Assembly (NCBI GenBank): GCA_024449915.1
Contig: JAMZAV010001987.1
Location: 1 to 64,000, forward strand
From: Sweltsa coloradensis
Lineage: Eukaryota; Arthropoda; Insecta; Plecoptera; Chloroperlidae
Reading direction: 5' to 3'
Length of the DNA: 64,000 nt
Shown here: piece after piece, positions 52,358-64,000 of the stretch
How positions within the stretch are numbered: the first letter of the stretch is position 1
Layout: each line of letters starts with the position of its first letter
Position numbers and translations under genes: made by a program
Notes under the pieces: model-generated
Told to the model about the DNA's origin: nothing
What the model saw: the letters and a program-made list of their open reading frames with translations, nothing else
Databases searched by the model: none

Positions 52358-53200
52358 GTGAAATCTATTGTTAATAATTTTAAATAATATATTGATTTTG
52401 AGACGGACCCAAAATTAACAAATTTGTTAAGGGGTTAGCCTTTGTGAATATTTTGGCAAAAAATTCAACTGCACAACAGGGCGATTCTACTACTGCCTAC
52501 GTCTACTGTAAAGTTAGTCGTGATAATTGACTGTGACAGTTCCCGGTTTGGTTCATAAATAAGTAAGAAATCTGTACCCAAAGATCCCGCTCAAAGTTAA
52601 ATAAACTTCCGTAAATCTGTCAATTTCTGTCCGATTTGACACTGAATTGGTTATTTGACAATGAGAGAACTCCCTTGTTGATAATTTTGTAGAATATATT
52701 GATTTTGAGACGGACCCAAAATAAACAAATTTGTTAAGGGGTTAGCCTTTGTGTATTTTTTGCGAAAAATTCAACTGCACAACAGGGCGATTCTACTACT
52801 GCACACGTGTACTCTATAGTTAGTCGTGATGATTGACAGTGACAGTTCCCGGTTTGGTTCATAAATAAGTAAGAAATCCGTACCCAAAGATCCCGCTTCA
52901 AGTAAAATTTAAAATTCCGTAAATCTGTCAATTTCTGTCTGATTTGACAGTAAATTGGTTATTTGACAATGGGAGAACTCTATTGTTAATAATTTTAAAG
53001 AATATATTGATTTTGAGACGGACCCAAAATTAACAAATTTGTTAAGGGGTTAGCCTTTGTGAATTTTTTGGGGAAAAATTCAACTGCACAACAGGGCGAT
53101 TCTACTACTGCCCACGTGTACTCTATAGTTAGTTGTGATGATTGACAGTGACAGTTCCCGGTTTGGTACATAAATAGTAAGACATCCGACCCAAATATCT
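52358..53200 (+). repeat. Clean P-Q-R monomers after the degraded segment
   Basis: Near-perfect monomers resume with type P (52460-52500), type Q (52740-52810) and type R (53060-53170). They repeat the order found just before the degraded block (48610-49370), which suggests the block interrupts one continuous array. Confidence 0.82.
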
Positions 53201-53555
53201 TCTTCAAATTTAAATAAACTTCCGCAAATCTGTCATTTCTGTCCGATTTGACAATGAATTGGTTATTTGACCAATGGGAGAACTCTGGTGTTAATAATTT
53301 AAAGAATTTATTGATTTTGAGACGGACCCAAATTAACAAATTTTGATAAGGTGTTAAGCCTTTGTGAAATTTTTTGGCAAAAATTCAACTGCACACCAAG
53401 GGCGATTCTACTACTGCCCACGTCTACTCTATAGTTAGTCGTGACTGATGACAGTGACAGTTCCCGGTTTGGAATCCAATAAATGATAACGAAAATCCGT
53501 ACCCAAAGAATCCCGCCTTCAAGTAAAATAAACTTCCGTAAATCTGTCAATAATG

Positions 53556-53573
53556 TTTTTTTTTTTTTTTTTT
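53556..53573. other. T18 run
   Basis: The run splits CTGTCAA from TGTCTGATTTGACAG in a monomer that is otherwise normal. Confidence 0.8.
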
Positions 53574-54117
53574 CCACCTGTCTGATTTGACAGTAAATTG
53601 GTTATTTGACAATGGGAGAACTCTATTGTTTTAATAATTTTTAAAGAATATATTGGTTTTGAGCCGGAACGCCAAATTAACAATTTTGTTAGGGGTTGCC
53701 TTTTGCATATTTTGGCAAAAATTCAACTGCACAGCAGGGCGATTCTACTACTGCCGACGTTACGTCTAATTAATAGTTAGTCGTGATAATTGAACAAGTA
53801 CAGTTCCCGGTTTGGTTCATAAAATAATAAAAAATCCGTACCCAAATCCCGCTCAAAGTTAATAACTTCCGTAATCTGTCAATTTCTGGTTTTTACCCCC
53901 CGATTGACACTGAATTGGTTATTTGACAATAAGTAGAACTCCTTGTTTAATAATTTTGTACAATATATTGATTTGAGCGGACCCAAATTAACCAATTTGT
54001 TAAGGGTAGCTTTGTGAATTTTTTGGCGAAAAATTCAAACTGCACCAACAGGGCGATTCTACTACTGCACAGTTACTCTAAAGTTAGTCGGATGATTGAC
54101 GTGACAGTTCCCGGTTT

Positions 54118-54131
54118 GGGGGGGGGGGGGG
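54118..54131. other. G14 run
   Basis: It lies between CCGGTTT and ACATAAATAA, where normal copies have GGTTC or GGT. Confidence 0.8.
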
Positions 54132-54470
54132 ACATAAATAATAAGAAATCCGACCCAAGATCCCGCTTGAAAAGATGTAATTAATAGAAGGGCGGTGGTC
54201 CGTAAAATCTGTCATTTCTGTCTGACTTTGACAGTAAAGTGGTTTATTTGAACATGGGAGTAACTCATTTATTGTTCATAATTTAAAGAATATATTTTGA
54301 TTTTGAGACGGACCCCAAATTAAGCAACTTTGTTAAGGGGATTAGCCTTTTGTGAATTTTTTGGGGGAAAAATTCAACTGCAACACAGGCGATTCTACTG
54401 ACCTGCCGCACGTGTACTCTATAGTTAGATTGTGATGATGACATAGTGACAGTTCCGCTGGGGGGTTTGG

Positions 54471-55728
54471 TACATAAAATAAGTAAGAATGCCGTACCCC
54501 AATATTCTTCTCAATGTTTAAATTAACTGTTCCGGTAAATCTGTCAATTTCTGTCCGAATTTGACAATGGAATTGGTTATTTGACAATGGGGGGGAGAAC
54601 TCTTGTGTTAGTAGATTTTTAAGAATTTATTGATTTTTAGACGACTCAAAATTAAACACAAATTTGATAGGGTTAATTTTTTGGCAAAATATCAACTGCA
54701 ACAACAGGGCGATTCTACTACTGCGCCTTGTGTACCTCTATAGTTAGTTGTGTATGATTGACAGTGACAGTTCCTGGTTTGGTTCATAGGAATGGAGTAA
54801 GAAATCCGTACCCAAAGTTCCCACGCCTAAAGTTATTTAAACTTCCGTAAATCTCTGTCAATTTCTGTCGCGATTTGACTAGTGAATTGGTTTTTGACAA
54901 TGGGGTGAACTCTAATTGGTTAATAATTTTAAATAATATATTGATTTTGAGACGGACGTCCAAAATTAACAAATTTGTAAGGGGTTGCCTTTGATGAATA
55001 TTTTGGGGCAAAAAATTCAACTGCACACCAGGGCGATTCTACTACGCCTACGTCTCCTGTAAAGTTAGTCGTGATAATTGACTGTGACAGTTCCCCGGGT
55101 TTGGTTCATAAATAAGTAAGAAATCTGTACCCCAAAAGATCCCGCTCAAAGTTAAATAAACTTCCGTAAATCTGTCAATTTCTGTCCGATTTTTGGACAC
55201 TGAATTGGTATTTTGGACCATGAGAGACTCCCTTGTTTAGATATTTTGTAGAATATTTGATTTTGACAGTACGACCCAAATAACAAATTTGTTAAGGGGT
55301 TAGCCTTTGTGAATTTTTTTTGGCAAAACTTCAACAGCACAACAGGGCGATTCTACTACTGCAACACGTGTGCTCTATAGTTAGTCGTGATGATTGACAT
55401 TGACAGTTCCCGGTTTGGGTTCATAAAATAAAGTTTTTTAAAGAAAATCCGTACCCCGAAGATCCCGCTTCAAGTAAAATAAACTTCCGTAAATCTGTCA
55501 ATTTCTGTCTGATTTGACAGTAAATTGGTTTTTGCAATGGGAGAACTCTATTGTATATTTTAAGAATATATTGATTTGGAGACGACCCAAAATTAACAAA
55601 TTTTGTTAGGTGTTAGCCTTTGTGAATTTTTTGGGGAAAAATTTCAACTGCACAACAGGGCGATTCTACTACTGCCCACGTGTACTCGATAGTTGTTGGT
55701 GTGATTGACAGTGACAGTTCCCGTTTGG
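54471..55728 (+). repeat. 4-monomer HOR (D-P-Q-R), noisy copy
   Basis: The markers are 1258 bp apart, with D near 54661, P near 54980, Q near 55300 and R near 55620. This is the same order as 48164-49363. Confidence 0.75.
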
Positions 55729-58421
55729 TACATAAAATAAGTAAGAAATCCGTACCCAAATATTCTTCCTCAACTTAAATAAACTTACGCAAATCTTTCA
55801 TTTTCTGTCCGATTTTGGACATGAATTGGTTATTTGACAATTGAGAACTCTGGTGTTAATAATTTAAAAGAATTTATTGTGATTTTGAGACGAACCCAAA
55901 ATTAACAATTTGATAGTGTTAAGCCTTTTGTGAATTTTTTTGGCAAAAAATTCACGCACAACAGGGCGATTCCTACTACTGCCCCACGTCTGCTCTATAG
56001 TTAGTCGTGATGATGACAGTGACATTTTCCCGGTTTGGACCATAACTGAGTAAGAATCCGTACCCACAGATTCCCGTTAACGTAAAATAAACTTCCGTAA
56101 ATCTGTCAATTTCTGTCTGATTTGACAGTAAATTGGTTATTTACAATGGGAGAACTCTATTGTTAATAATTTAAGAATATTTGGATTTTGAGACGACCCA
56201 AATTAACAAATTTGGTTAAGGGGGTAGCCTTTGTGAATTTTTTGGGAAAAAATTCAACTGCACAACAGGGCGATTCTACTACTGCCCACGTGTACTCTAT
56301 AGTTAGTTGTGATGATTGCAGTGACAGTTCCCGTTTGGTTCATAAATAATAAGAAATCCGTACCCGAATTTCCTCTCCAATTTTAAATAAACTTCCGTAA
56401 ATCTGTCAATTCTGTCCGATTTGACAATGATTGGTTAATTTGACATTGGGTGAGAACTCTATGTAATACTTTAAAAGAATTGTTGTATTGATTTTGAGAC
56501 GGACCAAAATTAACAATTTTATAAGGGGTTAGGCCTTTGGTGGAATTTTTTGGAAAAAATTCAACTGCACAACAGGCGATTCTTACTACTGCCCACGTCT
56601 ACTCTATTAGTTAGTCGTGATGATTGACAGTGACAGTTCCCGGTTTGGGGTCATAAAATGAGTAGAATCGTACCCAAAATCCCGCTTAAAGTTAAATAAC
56701 TTTCCGTAAAATCTGTTCAATTTCTGTCCGAATTGATACAATGAAATTTGGTTATTTGACAATGGGAGACTCTATTGTTAATAATTTTAAAGGAATTTAT
56801 TGATTGTTGAGATGGACCCAAAGCTACAAATTTGAATAAGGGGTTAGCCTTTGTGATTTTTTTGGCAAAAAATTGAACTGCCTACAACGGGCGATTCTAC
56901 TACTGCCCACGCTCTACTCTATAAGTAAGTTCGTGATGATTGACAGTGACAGTCCCGGTTTTGGTTCATAATGAGTAAGAAATCCGTACCCAAACGATCC
57001 CGCTTAAATTAAATAAACTTAATAAACTGATTTTGAGACGGACCCAAAGTACAATTTGATAAGGGGTTTAGCCTTTGTGATTTTTTGGCAAAAAATCAAC
57101 GTGCACAACAAGGCGAGTTCTACTACTGCCTACGTCTACTGTATAGTTAGTCCGTGATAATTGACTGTGACAGTTCCCCGGTTTGGTCATAAATAAGTAA
57201 GAAATCCGACCACACAAAAAGATCCCGCTCAAGTTAATAAACTTCCGTAAAATCTGTCAATTTTCCTGTCCGATTTGACAATGAATTGGTTACTTTGCAA
57301 TGAGAGAACGCCCTTGTTATAATTTTTGTATAATATATTGATTTTGAGAAACGGACCCAAATTAACTAAATTTGTTAAGGGGTTAGCCTTTGTGAATTTT
57401 TTGGCGAAAATTCAACTGCACACAGTGCGATTCTACTACTGCACTCAAAGTGTACTCTATGTTAGTCGTGATATTGCAGTGACAGTTCCCCGGTTTGGTT
57501 CATAATAAGTAAGTAAATCCGTACCCAAAGATCCCGCTTCAAAGTTAAATATAAACTTCCATAAATCTGATCTGTCAATTTCTGTCCGATTTGACAATGA
57601 ATTGGTTTATTTGACAATAAGAGAACCCCTTTTAATAATTTTGTAGAATATATGTGATTTGAGACGGCCCAAAATATAAATTTGTAAGGGGTTAGCCTTG
57701 TGAATTTTTGGCGAAAAATTCAACTGCAACACCAGGCGATTCTACTAAACTGCTACGTCACTGTATAGGTTTAGTCGTGATAATTGACAGGTACGTTCCC
57801 GGTTGGTTCTAAATAAGTAAAAAAATCGTACCAAAGATCCCGCTCAAAGTTAAATTAAACTTCCGTAAATCTTGTCCAATTTTCTGTCCGATTTGACACT
57901 GAATTGGTTATTTGACAATAAGAGAACTCCTTGTTAGTAATTTTGTAGAATTATGATTTTGAGCGGACCAAAATTAACATTTGTTAAGGGGTAGCCTTTT
58001 GAATTTTTTTGGCGAAAAATTTCCCCTGCACAACAGGGCGATTCTACTACTGCACACGTGTACTCTATAGTTAGTCGTGATGATTGACAGTGACGTTCCA
58101 CGGTTTGGTTCATACATAAGTAAGAGAATCCCGTACCCAAAGAATCCCGGCTTAAAGTAAAATAAACTTCCGTAAATCTTGTCATTTCTTCCTGATTTGA
58201 CAGGTAAATGGGTTATTTGACAATGGGAGATCTCTATTGTTAATAAATTTTAAAGAATATATTGAGTTTGAAGACGGACCCAAATTAACAAATTTGTTAA
58301 GGGTTAGCCTTTTGTTGAATTTTTTGGGAAATTCAACCTGCACAACAGGGCGATTCTACTACTGCCCACGTGTACTCTATAGTTAGTTTGTGATGATTTG
58401 ACAGTGACAGTTCCCGGTTGG
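55729..58421 (+). repeat. Irregular monomers between HOR groups
   Basis: A T monomer (about 55910) and a GGGAAAA monomer with CGAATTTCCTCTCC (X type, about 56240) are followed by two CCCACGTCTACTC monomers (56530 and 56830). The second reads GATGGACCC, like the GATGGACCT monomer at 47400. A truncated junction at 57019 follows, then P, Q, P, Q and R types up to 58421. The order does not fit the 4- or 5-monomer pattern. Confidence 0.7.
57015..57035 (+). repeat. Second truncated monomer junction
   Basis: TTAAATAAAC is followed by TTAATAAACT and GATTTTGAGACGG. This is the same type of join as at 45291, missing the same ~85-95 bp, and both flanking monomers resemble those at 45.2-45.4 kb, down to a shared TGATAATTGACTGTGAC downstream. 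The two sites are 11.73 kb apart. Confidence 0.82.
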
Positions 58422-59194
58422 TACATAAATAAAGTAAGAAATCGTACCCAATATTCTTCTCAAATTTAAATAAACTTCCGTATCTGTCATTTCTGTCCGA
58501 TTTGACAATGAATTGTTATTTTGACAATGGGAGAACTCTGGTGTTAAATTAAAAGAATTTATTGATTTTGGAACGGACCCAAAATTAACAAATTTGATAA
58601 GGTGTTAGCCTTTGTGAATGTTTGGCAAAAAATTCAACTTCACAACGGGCTATTCTACTCTGCCCATAGTCTACTCGATAGTTAGTCGTGGATGATTGAC
58701 AGTGACAGTTCCCGGTTTGGATCATAAAATGAGTAAGAAATCCGTACGCCAAAGTTCCCGCTTAAGTTATTCAACTTCCGTAAATCTGTCAATTTCTGTC
58801 CGATTTGACAATGAATTGGTAATTTGACATGGGAGAACTCTATTGTTAATAATTTTTAAGAAATTTATTGATTTTGAGACGGACCCAAAATTAACAAATT
58901 TGATAAGGGTGAATTTTTGGCAAAAATCGAACTGCCAACAACAGGAGCGATTCTACTACTGCCTTGTGGTAACATCTATAGTTTTAGTTTGTGATGATTG
59001 ACAGTGACAGTTTTTTTTCCTGGTTTGGTTCATTAAATGAGTAAAGAAATCCGTACCCAAAGTTCCCGCCTAAAGTTATTTAAACTGCCGTAAATCTGTC
59101 GATTGCTGTCCGATTGACTATGACTTGGTTATTGACAATGGGTGCCCTCTATTGTTTTAATAATTTTAAATAATATATTGATTTTGAGACGCAC

Positions 59195-59206
59195 GGGGGG
59201 GGGGGG
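59195..59206. other. G12 run
   Basis: It is inserted in GAGACGGACCC at the GG pair. Confidence 0.8.
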
Positions 59207-59819
59207 ACCCCCAAAATTACCAATTTTGTTAAGGGTTGAGCCTTTGTGAATATTTTTGGCAGAAAATTCAACTGCACACAGGCGATTTCTACTACTGCCT
59301 ACATCTACTGTAAGTTAGTCCGTGTATAATTGACTGTGACAGTTTTCCCGGTTTGGTTCATAATAAGTAAAAATCCGTACCCAAAGATCCCGCCTCAAAG
59401 TTAATAAACTTGCCGTAAATCTGTCATTTCTGTCCGATTTGACACTGGGGGGAAATTGGTTATTTGCATGAGAGAACTCCTGTTATAATTTTGTAGATAT
59501 ATTTGATTTGAGACGGGACCCCAAAAATAACATTTGTTAAGGGTTAGCCTTTGTGAATTTTTTGGCGAAAAATTCACTGCACAACAGGGCGATTCACTAC
59601 TGCACACGTGTACTCTATAGTTAGTCCGTGATGATTGACATGAAGTTCCCAGTTTGGTTCATAAATAAGTAATAAATCCCGTACCCAACGATCCCGCTTC
59701 AAGTAAATAAACTTCCGTAATCTGTCATTTCTTCACATGTCTGATTTGACAGTAATTGTTTATTTTGACATGGAGAACTCTATTGTTAATAATTTTAAAA
59801 GAAAATTGATTTTGAGACA

Positions 59820-59886
59820 GGGGGGGGGGGGGACCCAAAATTAACAATTTGTAGGGTTAGCCTTTGTGAATTTTTTTTTTTTTTTT
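59820..59886. other. G13 and T16 runs in one monomer
   Basis: G13 (59820-59832) sits in GAGACGGACCC and T16 (59871-59886) sits in GTGAATTTTTTGGGG. Both expand homopolymers that exist in normal form in other copies. Confidence 0.8.
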
Positions 59887-59987
59887 GGGGAAAAATTTCA
59901 ACTAGCACAAACAGGCGATTTCTACTACTGCCCACGTGTACTCTATAAGTTAGTTGTGATGATTGACAGTGACAGTTCCCGGTTTGG

Positions 59988-61525
59988 TACATAAATAAGT
60001 AACAATAATCCGTCCCCCAATATTCTTCTCCAAATTTAAATACTTCCGCAAATCTGTCATTTTCTGTACGATTTGAACAATGAATTGGTTATTTGACAGG
60101 AGAACTCTGTGTTATAATTTATAAAATGAATTTATTGATTTTGAACGGACTCCAAAATTAACAAATTCATTTGATCAGGTGTTAGGCCTTTGTGATTTTT
60201 TGGCAAAAAATTCAACTGCACACAGGGCGATCTACTACTGCCCACGTCTACTCTATGTTTATCGTGTGATTGACAGTGACAGTTTCCCGTTTGGATCATA
60301 AATGAGTAAGAAATCCGACCCCAAAGATCCCGCTTAAAGTAGGAATAAACTTTCAACGAAATCTGTCAATTTCCTGTCTGATTGACAGTAAATTGGTTAT
60401 TTGACAATGGGAAACTCTATTGTTAATAATTTTAAAGAATATATTGATTTGGAGACGGCCGCCAAAATTAGCAATTTGTTAAGGGGTTTAGCCTTTGTGA
60501 ATTTTTTGGGAAAAATTCAACTGCCAACAGGGCGATTCACTACTACGGCTGCCCACGTGTACTCTATAGTTTATCGTGATGATTTGACATGACAGTTCCC
60601 CGTTTGTTTCATAATAAGTAGAAATCCGTACCAAAGATCCCGCTCAAAGTTAAATAAACTTCCGAAATCTGTCAATTTCTGTCCGATTTGACAATGAATT
60701 GGTTATTTGACAATAAGAGAACTCCCTTGTTTAATAATTTTGTAGAATATATTGATTTTGAGGCGAGCCCAAAATATACAAATTTGTTGAAAGGGTTAGC
60801 CTTTGTGAATTTTTTGGCAAAATTCAACTGCACAACATGGCGATTTCTACTACTGGCCTACGTCTACCGTATAGTTGTCCGTGATAATTGACAGGTACAG
60901 TTGTCCCTGGTTGTTCATTAAATAAGTAAAAAATCGTACCCAAAGATCCCGCCTCAAAGTTAAATACAACTTCCGTAAATCTGTCAATTTCTGTCCGATT
61001 TGACACTGAATTGGTTATTTGACAATAGAGAACTCCTTGTTAATAATTTTTGTAAATTATTGATTTTGAGGACGGAATACCCAAATTAACAAATTTTGTA
61101 AGGGTTAGCTTTGTGAATTTTTGGCGAAAATTCAACTGCCACACGGAAGGCGATTCTACTACTGCACACGTGTACTCTATAGTTTAGTCGTGATGCTTGA
61201 CAGTGACAGTTCCGCGGTTTTGGTTCATAATAAGTAAGAAAGCCGTACCCAATATCCCGCTTAAAGTAGAATAACTTCCGTTAATCGTCAATTTTGTCTG
61301 ATTTGAACAAGTAAATTGGTTATTTGACAATGGAGAACTCTATTGTTTAATAATTTTAAAGAATATATTGATTTTGAGACGGACCCAAAATTTAACAATT
61401 TGTTAAGTGGTTAGCTTTGTGAATTTTGGGAAAATTCAACTGCACAACAGGGCGTTCTAACTACTGCCCACGTGTACGTCTATAGTTAGTTGTGAGGATT
61501 AACAGTGACAGTTCCCCGGTTTTGG
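59988..61525 (+). repeat. 5-monomer HOR copy 2 (T-X-P-Q-R)
   Basis: The markers are 1538 bp apart. It matches the units on either side except that the D position is occupied by a GGGAAAA monomer (about 60480-60560). It shows substitution of one monomer class within an otherwise fixed order. Confidence 0.78.
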
Positions 61526-63054
61526 TACATAATAGTAAGAAATCCGTACCCAAATATTCTTCTCAAATTTAAAATAAACTTCCGAAATCTGCAATTTCTG
61601 TCCCGATTTACAATGAATTGGTTATTTGCAATTGGCAGAACTCTGGTGTTAATAATTTAAAAGATTTTATTGGTGTTGAAGACGGACACCAAAATTAAAA
61701 TTTGATAAGGGTGTTAGCCCTTTGTGACTTTTTTGCCAAAAATTCAACTGCACAACCGGGCGATTCTACTACTGCCACGTCTACTCTATAGTTAGTCCGT
61801 GATGATTGACAGTGACAGTTCCCGGTTTGGGATCATAATGAGTAAGAAATCCGTACCCAAAGTTTTTTCCCGCTTAAAGTTATTAAACTTCCGTAATCTG
61901 TCAATTTCTGTCCGATTTGACACTGATTGGTAATTTGACAATGGGGAGAACTCTATTGTTAATAATTTTTAAGAATTTTTGATTTTTTGAGGACGGACCC
62001 AATTAACAAATTTGATAAGGGTGAATTTTTTGGGCAAAATAATTCACTGCACAACATGGCGGTTCTACTACTGCCCTTTTGTACTCTATAGTTAGTTGTG
62101 ATGATTGACAGTGACAGTTCCTGGTTTTGGTTCATCTTATAGAATCGTACACCAAAGTTCCCGCCTAAAGTTATTTAAACTTCCGTAAATCTGTCAATTT
62201 TTCTGTCCCGATTTGACTATGATTGGTATTTGACAATGGGTGAACTCTATTGTTAATAATTTTAAAATAATATATTGATTTTGTGAGACGGAACCCAAAA
62301 TTACAAATTTGTTAAGGGGTTAGCCTTGGAATATTTTGGCAAAAAATTCACTGCACAACAGGGCGATTCTACTACTGCCTACTCTACTGTAAAGTTTAGT
62401 CGTGATACTTGACTGTGACAGTTCCCGGTTGGGTTCATAATAAGTAAGAAATCCGTACCCACAGGATCCCCGCTCAAGTTAAATAAAACTTCCGTAAATC
62501 TGTCAATTTCTTGTCCGATTTGACACTGACTTGGTTATTTGACAATGATGAGAACATTCCCTTGGTTATAATTTTTGTAGAAGATATTGATTTGAGACGG
62601 ACCCCAAAATTAACAAAGTTGTTAGGTTTAGCCTGTGTGAATTTTTGGCGAAAAATTCACTGCACAACAGGGCGAGTTCTACTACTGCACACGTGTACTC
62701 TATAGTTAGTCGTGATTGATTGACATTGAAGTTCCCGTTTGGTTCATAATAATAAGAAATCCGTGCCAAAGATCCCGCTTCAATGTAAAATAAACTTCCG
62801 TAAATCTGTCCAATTCTGTCTGATTTGAACAGTAACTTGGTTTTTTACAATGGGAGAACTCTATTGTTAATAATTTAAAGAATATATTGATTTTGAGACG
62901 GACCCAAAATTAACAAATTTGGTTTAAGGGGTTAGCCTTTGTGAATTTTTGGGGAAAAATTCACTTGCCAACAGGGCGTTCTACTACTGCCCCACGTGTA
63001 CTCTAATAGTTTAGGTTGTTGATGATTGACAGTGGACAGTTCCCGGTTTGGGGG
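61526..63054 (+). repeat. 5-monomer HOR copy 3 (T-D-P-Q-R)
   Basis: The markers are 1529 bp apart, with T (61710), D (62011), P (62330), Q (62640) and R (62950). Order and spacing agree with copy 1. Confidence 0.8.
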
Positions 63055-64000
63055 TAACATAAATAAGTAGAAATCAGTAAAAAACCAAATATTCTTCTCA
63101 ATTTAAATAAACTTCCGCAAATCTTTCAATTTTCCTGTCCGATTTGACAATGAATTGGTTATTTGACGTAATGGAGCCCTTGTGTTAATATTTAAAGAAT
63201 TTATTGTTTTGAGACGGACCCAAAATTAACAAATTGATAAGGTGTTAGCCTTTGTGAATTTTTTGCAAAAAATTCACCTGCACAACAGGCGATTCTACTA
63301 CCTGCCCACGTCTACGCTATAGTTTAGTCGTGATGATTGACAGTGACATTCCCAGGTTTGGATCATAAATGAGTAAGAAATCCGATACCCAAAGATCCCG
63401 CTTAAAGTAAAGATAAACTTCCGTAAATCTGTCAATTTCTGTCTTGATTTGACAAGTAAATTGTTTTTGACATGGAAGAACTCTATTGTTAATAATTTTA
63501 AAGATATATTGATTTTGAAGACGGACCCCAAATAACAAATTGTTAAGGGGTTAGCCTGTGTGAATTTTTTGGGGAAAAATTCAACTGCACAACAGGCGAT
63601 TCTACTACTGCCCACGTTACTCATAGTTGTTGTGAATGATTGACAGTGACATTTCCCGGTTTGGTATCCTCATAAGTAAAGAAAATCGTACCCAATATTC
63701 CTCTCAATCTAAAGAAAACTTCCGTAAATCTGTCAATTTCTGTCCGATTTGACAATGAATTGGTTATTTGACAATGGGAGACTCTATTGTAAATAATTTA
63801 AAGAATTTATTGATTTTGCACGGACCAAAAATTTAACAAATTTGATTAAGGGGTTAGCTTTGTGAATTTTTGGAAAAAAATTCAACTGCACAACAGGGCG
63901 ATTCATACTACTACTGCCCACGTCTACTCTATAGTTAGTCCCGTGATGATTGACAGTGACAGTTCCGGTTTGGTTTTCATAAATGATTAATACCATCCTT
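63055..64000 (+). repeat. Partial fourth 5-mer, running off the window
   Basis: T (63240), an X-type GGGGAAAA monomer with TTCCTCTC (63560-63700) and a GATTAAGG/CCCACGTCTACTC monomer (63850) continue to the edge. The array clearly extends past base 64000. Confidence 0.78.

Larger units (their letters stand above)
53167..54470 (+). repeat. 4-monomer HOR (T-P-Q-R)
   Basis: The TTTGGTACATAA markers are 1304 bp apart. The unit holds a T monomer (GATAAGGTGTTAAGCC, 53345), a P monomer (about 53700), a Q monomer (about 54010) and an R monomer (about 54350). Insertions of T18 (53556), G14 (54118) and an odd GGGCGGTGG stretch (about 54190) inflate its length. Confidence 0.75.
58422..59987 (+). repeat. 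5-monomer HOR copy 1 (T-D-P-Q-R)
   Basis: The TTTGGTACATAA-type markers are 1566 bp apart. Monomers are T (58595, with TTTGGATCATAA), D (58901), P (59240-59300), Q (59550-59610) and R (59850-59990). G12 and G13 insertions (59195 and 59820) and a T16 run (59871) interrupt it. Confidence 0.8.
1..64000 (+). repeat. Tandem satellite array, ~307 bp monomer
   Basis: The whole window is a head-to-tail array of one monomer. In the cleanest part, the same monomer position recurs at 4501, 4808, 5113, 5417 and 5725, giving spacings of 307, 305, 304 and 308 bp. Landmarks in each copy include GAGACGGACCC, GGGGTTAGCCTTTGTGAA, CAGGGCGATTCTACTACTGC, GACAGTTCCCGGTTTGGTTC and TCTGTCAATTTCTGTC. All copies face the same way and no unique sequence separates them. 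Dividing length by period gives about 205-210 copies. No stretch in either strand encodes a plausible protein; apparent open frames are readings of the repeat. Organisation and copy number fit heterochromatic or centromeric satellite DNA of a eukaryote, which is an inference. I do not recognise the family. Confidence 0.97.

Noticed and set aside
1..64000. CRISPR-like regular repeats
   Set aside because: The entire ~307-bp unit is conserved, with no unique spacers between short repeats; the unit length is also far outside the CRISPR range.
1..64000. 5S rDNA or rDNA spacer array
   Set aside because: A ~300-bp tandem unit can fit 5S rDNA, but I see no 5S internal control elements or any other rRNA segment in either strand.
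1..64000. Retroelement or DNA transposon array
   Set aside because: There are no terminal repeats at unit boundaries, no target-site duplications, and no reverse transcriptase, integrase or transposase peptide motifs.
1..64000. Telomeric repeat tracts or canonical CENP-B box
   Set aside because: No runs of TTAGGG-, TTTAGGG- or TTAGG-type repeats were seen. No site matching the CENP-B box pattern was recognised in the clean monomers.

Overview
The window is one uninterrupted tandem satellite array: about 205-210 head-to-tail copies of a monomer of roughly 307 bp (about 36% GC in clean copies), all in the same orientation, from base 1 to base 64000. I find no credible protein-coding gene, tRNA, rRNA, transposon, CRISPR array or unique-sequence island. 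The array type and eukaryotic-style higher-order organisation suggest centromeric, pericentromeric or other heterochromatic satellite DNA of a eukaryote. I do not recognise the family or the species.

The monomers fall into recognisable subfamilies, set by small diagnostic differences that recur in a fixed order and so define higher-order repeats (HORs). In the left domain (about 1-44.2 kb) a distinctive monomer, A1, recurs at about 361, 3381, 6444, 11444, 17327, 21059, 25997, 32493, 38944 and 44174. This divides the domain into HOR units of 10, 10, 16, 19, 12, 16, 21, 21 and 17 monomers. Two adjacent 21-mers (25997-32492 and 32493-38943) share nearly the same monomer order, and the two 16-mers (6444-11443 and 21059-25996) match although they lie 14.6 kb apart. 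Most units share their first few monomers and their last four or five and differ by gain or loss of internal monomers, as expected from unequal exchange.

The right domain (about 45.3-64 kb) lacks the A1 marker and the other left-domain markers. It is built from short HORs of four or five monomers (about 1.2-1.3 kb and about 1.55 kb). The two domains meet near 45.29 kb at a truncated monomer, and an equivalent truncated junction recurs at 57.02 kb.

Sequence quality changes abruptly along the window. About 3.06-6.03 kb, 45.3-49.59 kb and 52.36-53.2 kb are clean. Most of the rest carries dense, scattered single-base insertions and deletions plus odd homopolymer runs. About 0.66-3.06 kb and especially 49.59-52.36 kb are badly degraded. 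This looks like partly unpolished long-read consensus rather than biology, although the subfamily order survives the noise. Conclusions about monomer order are therefore stronger than conclusions about single bases.
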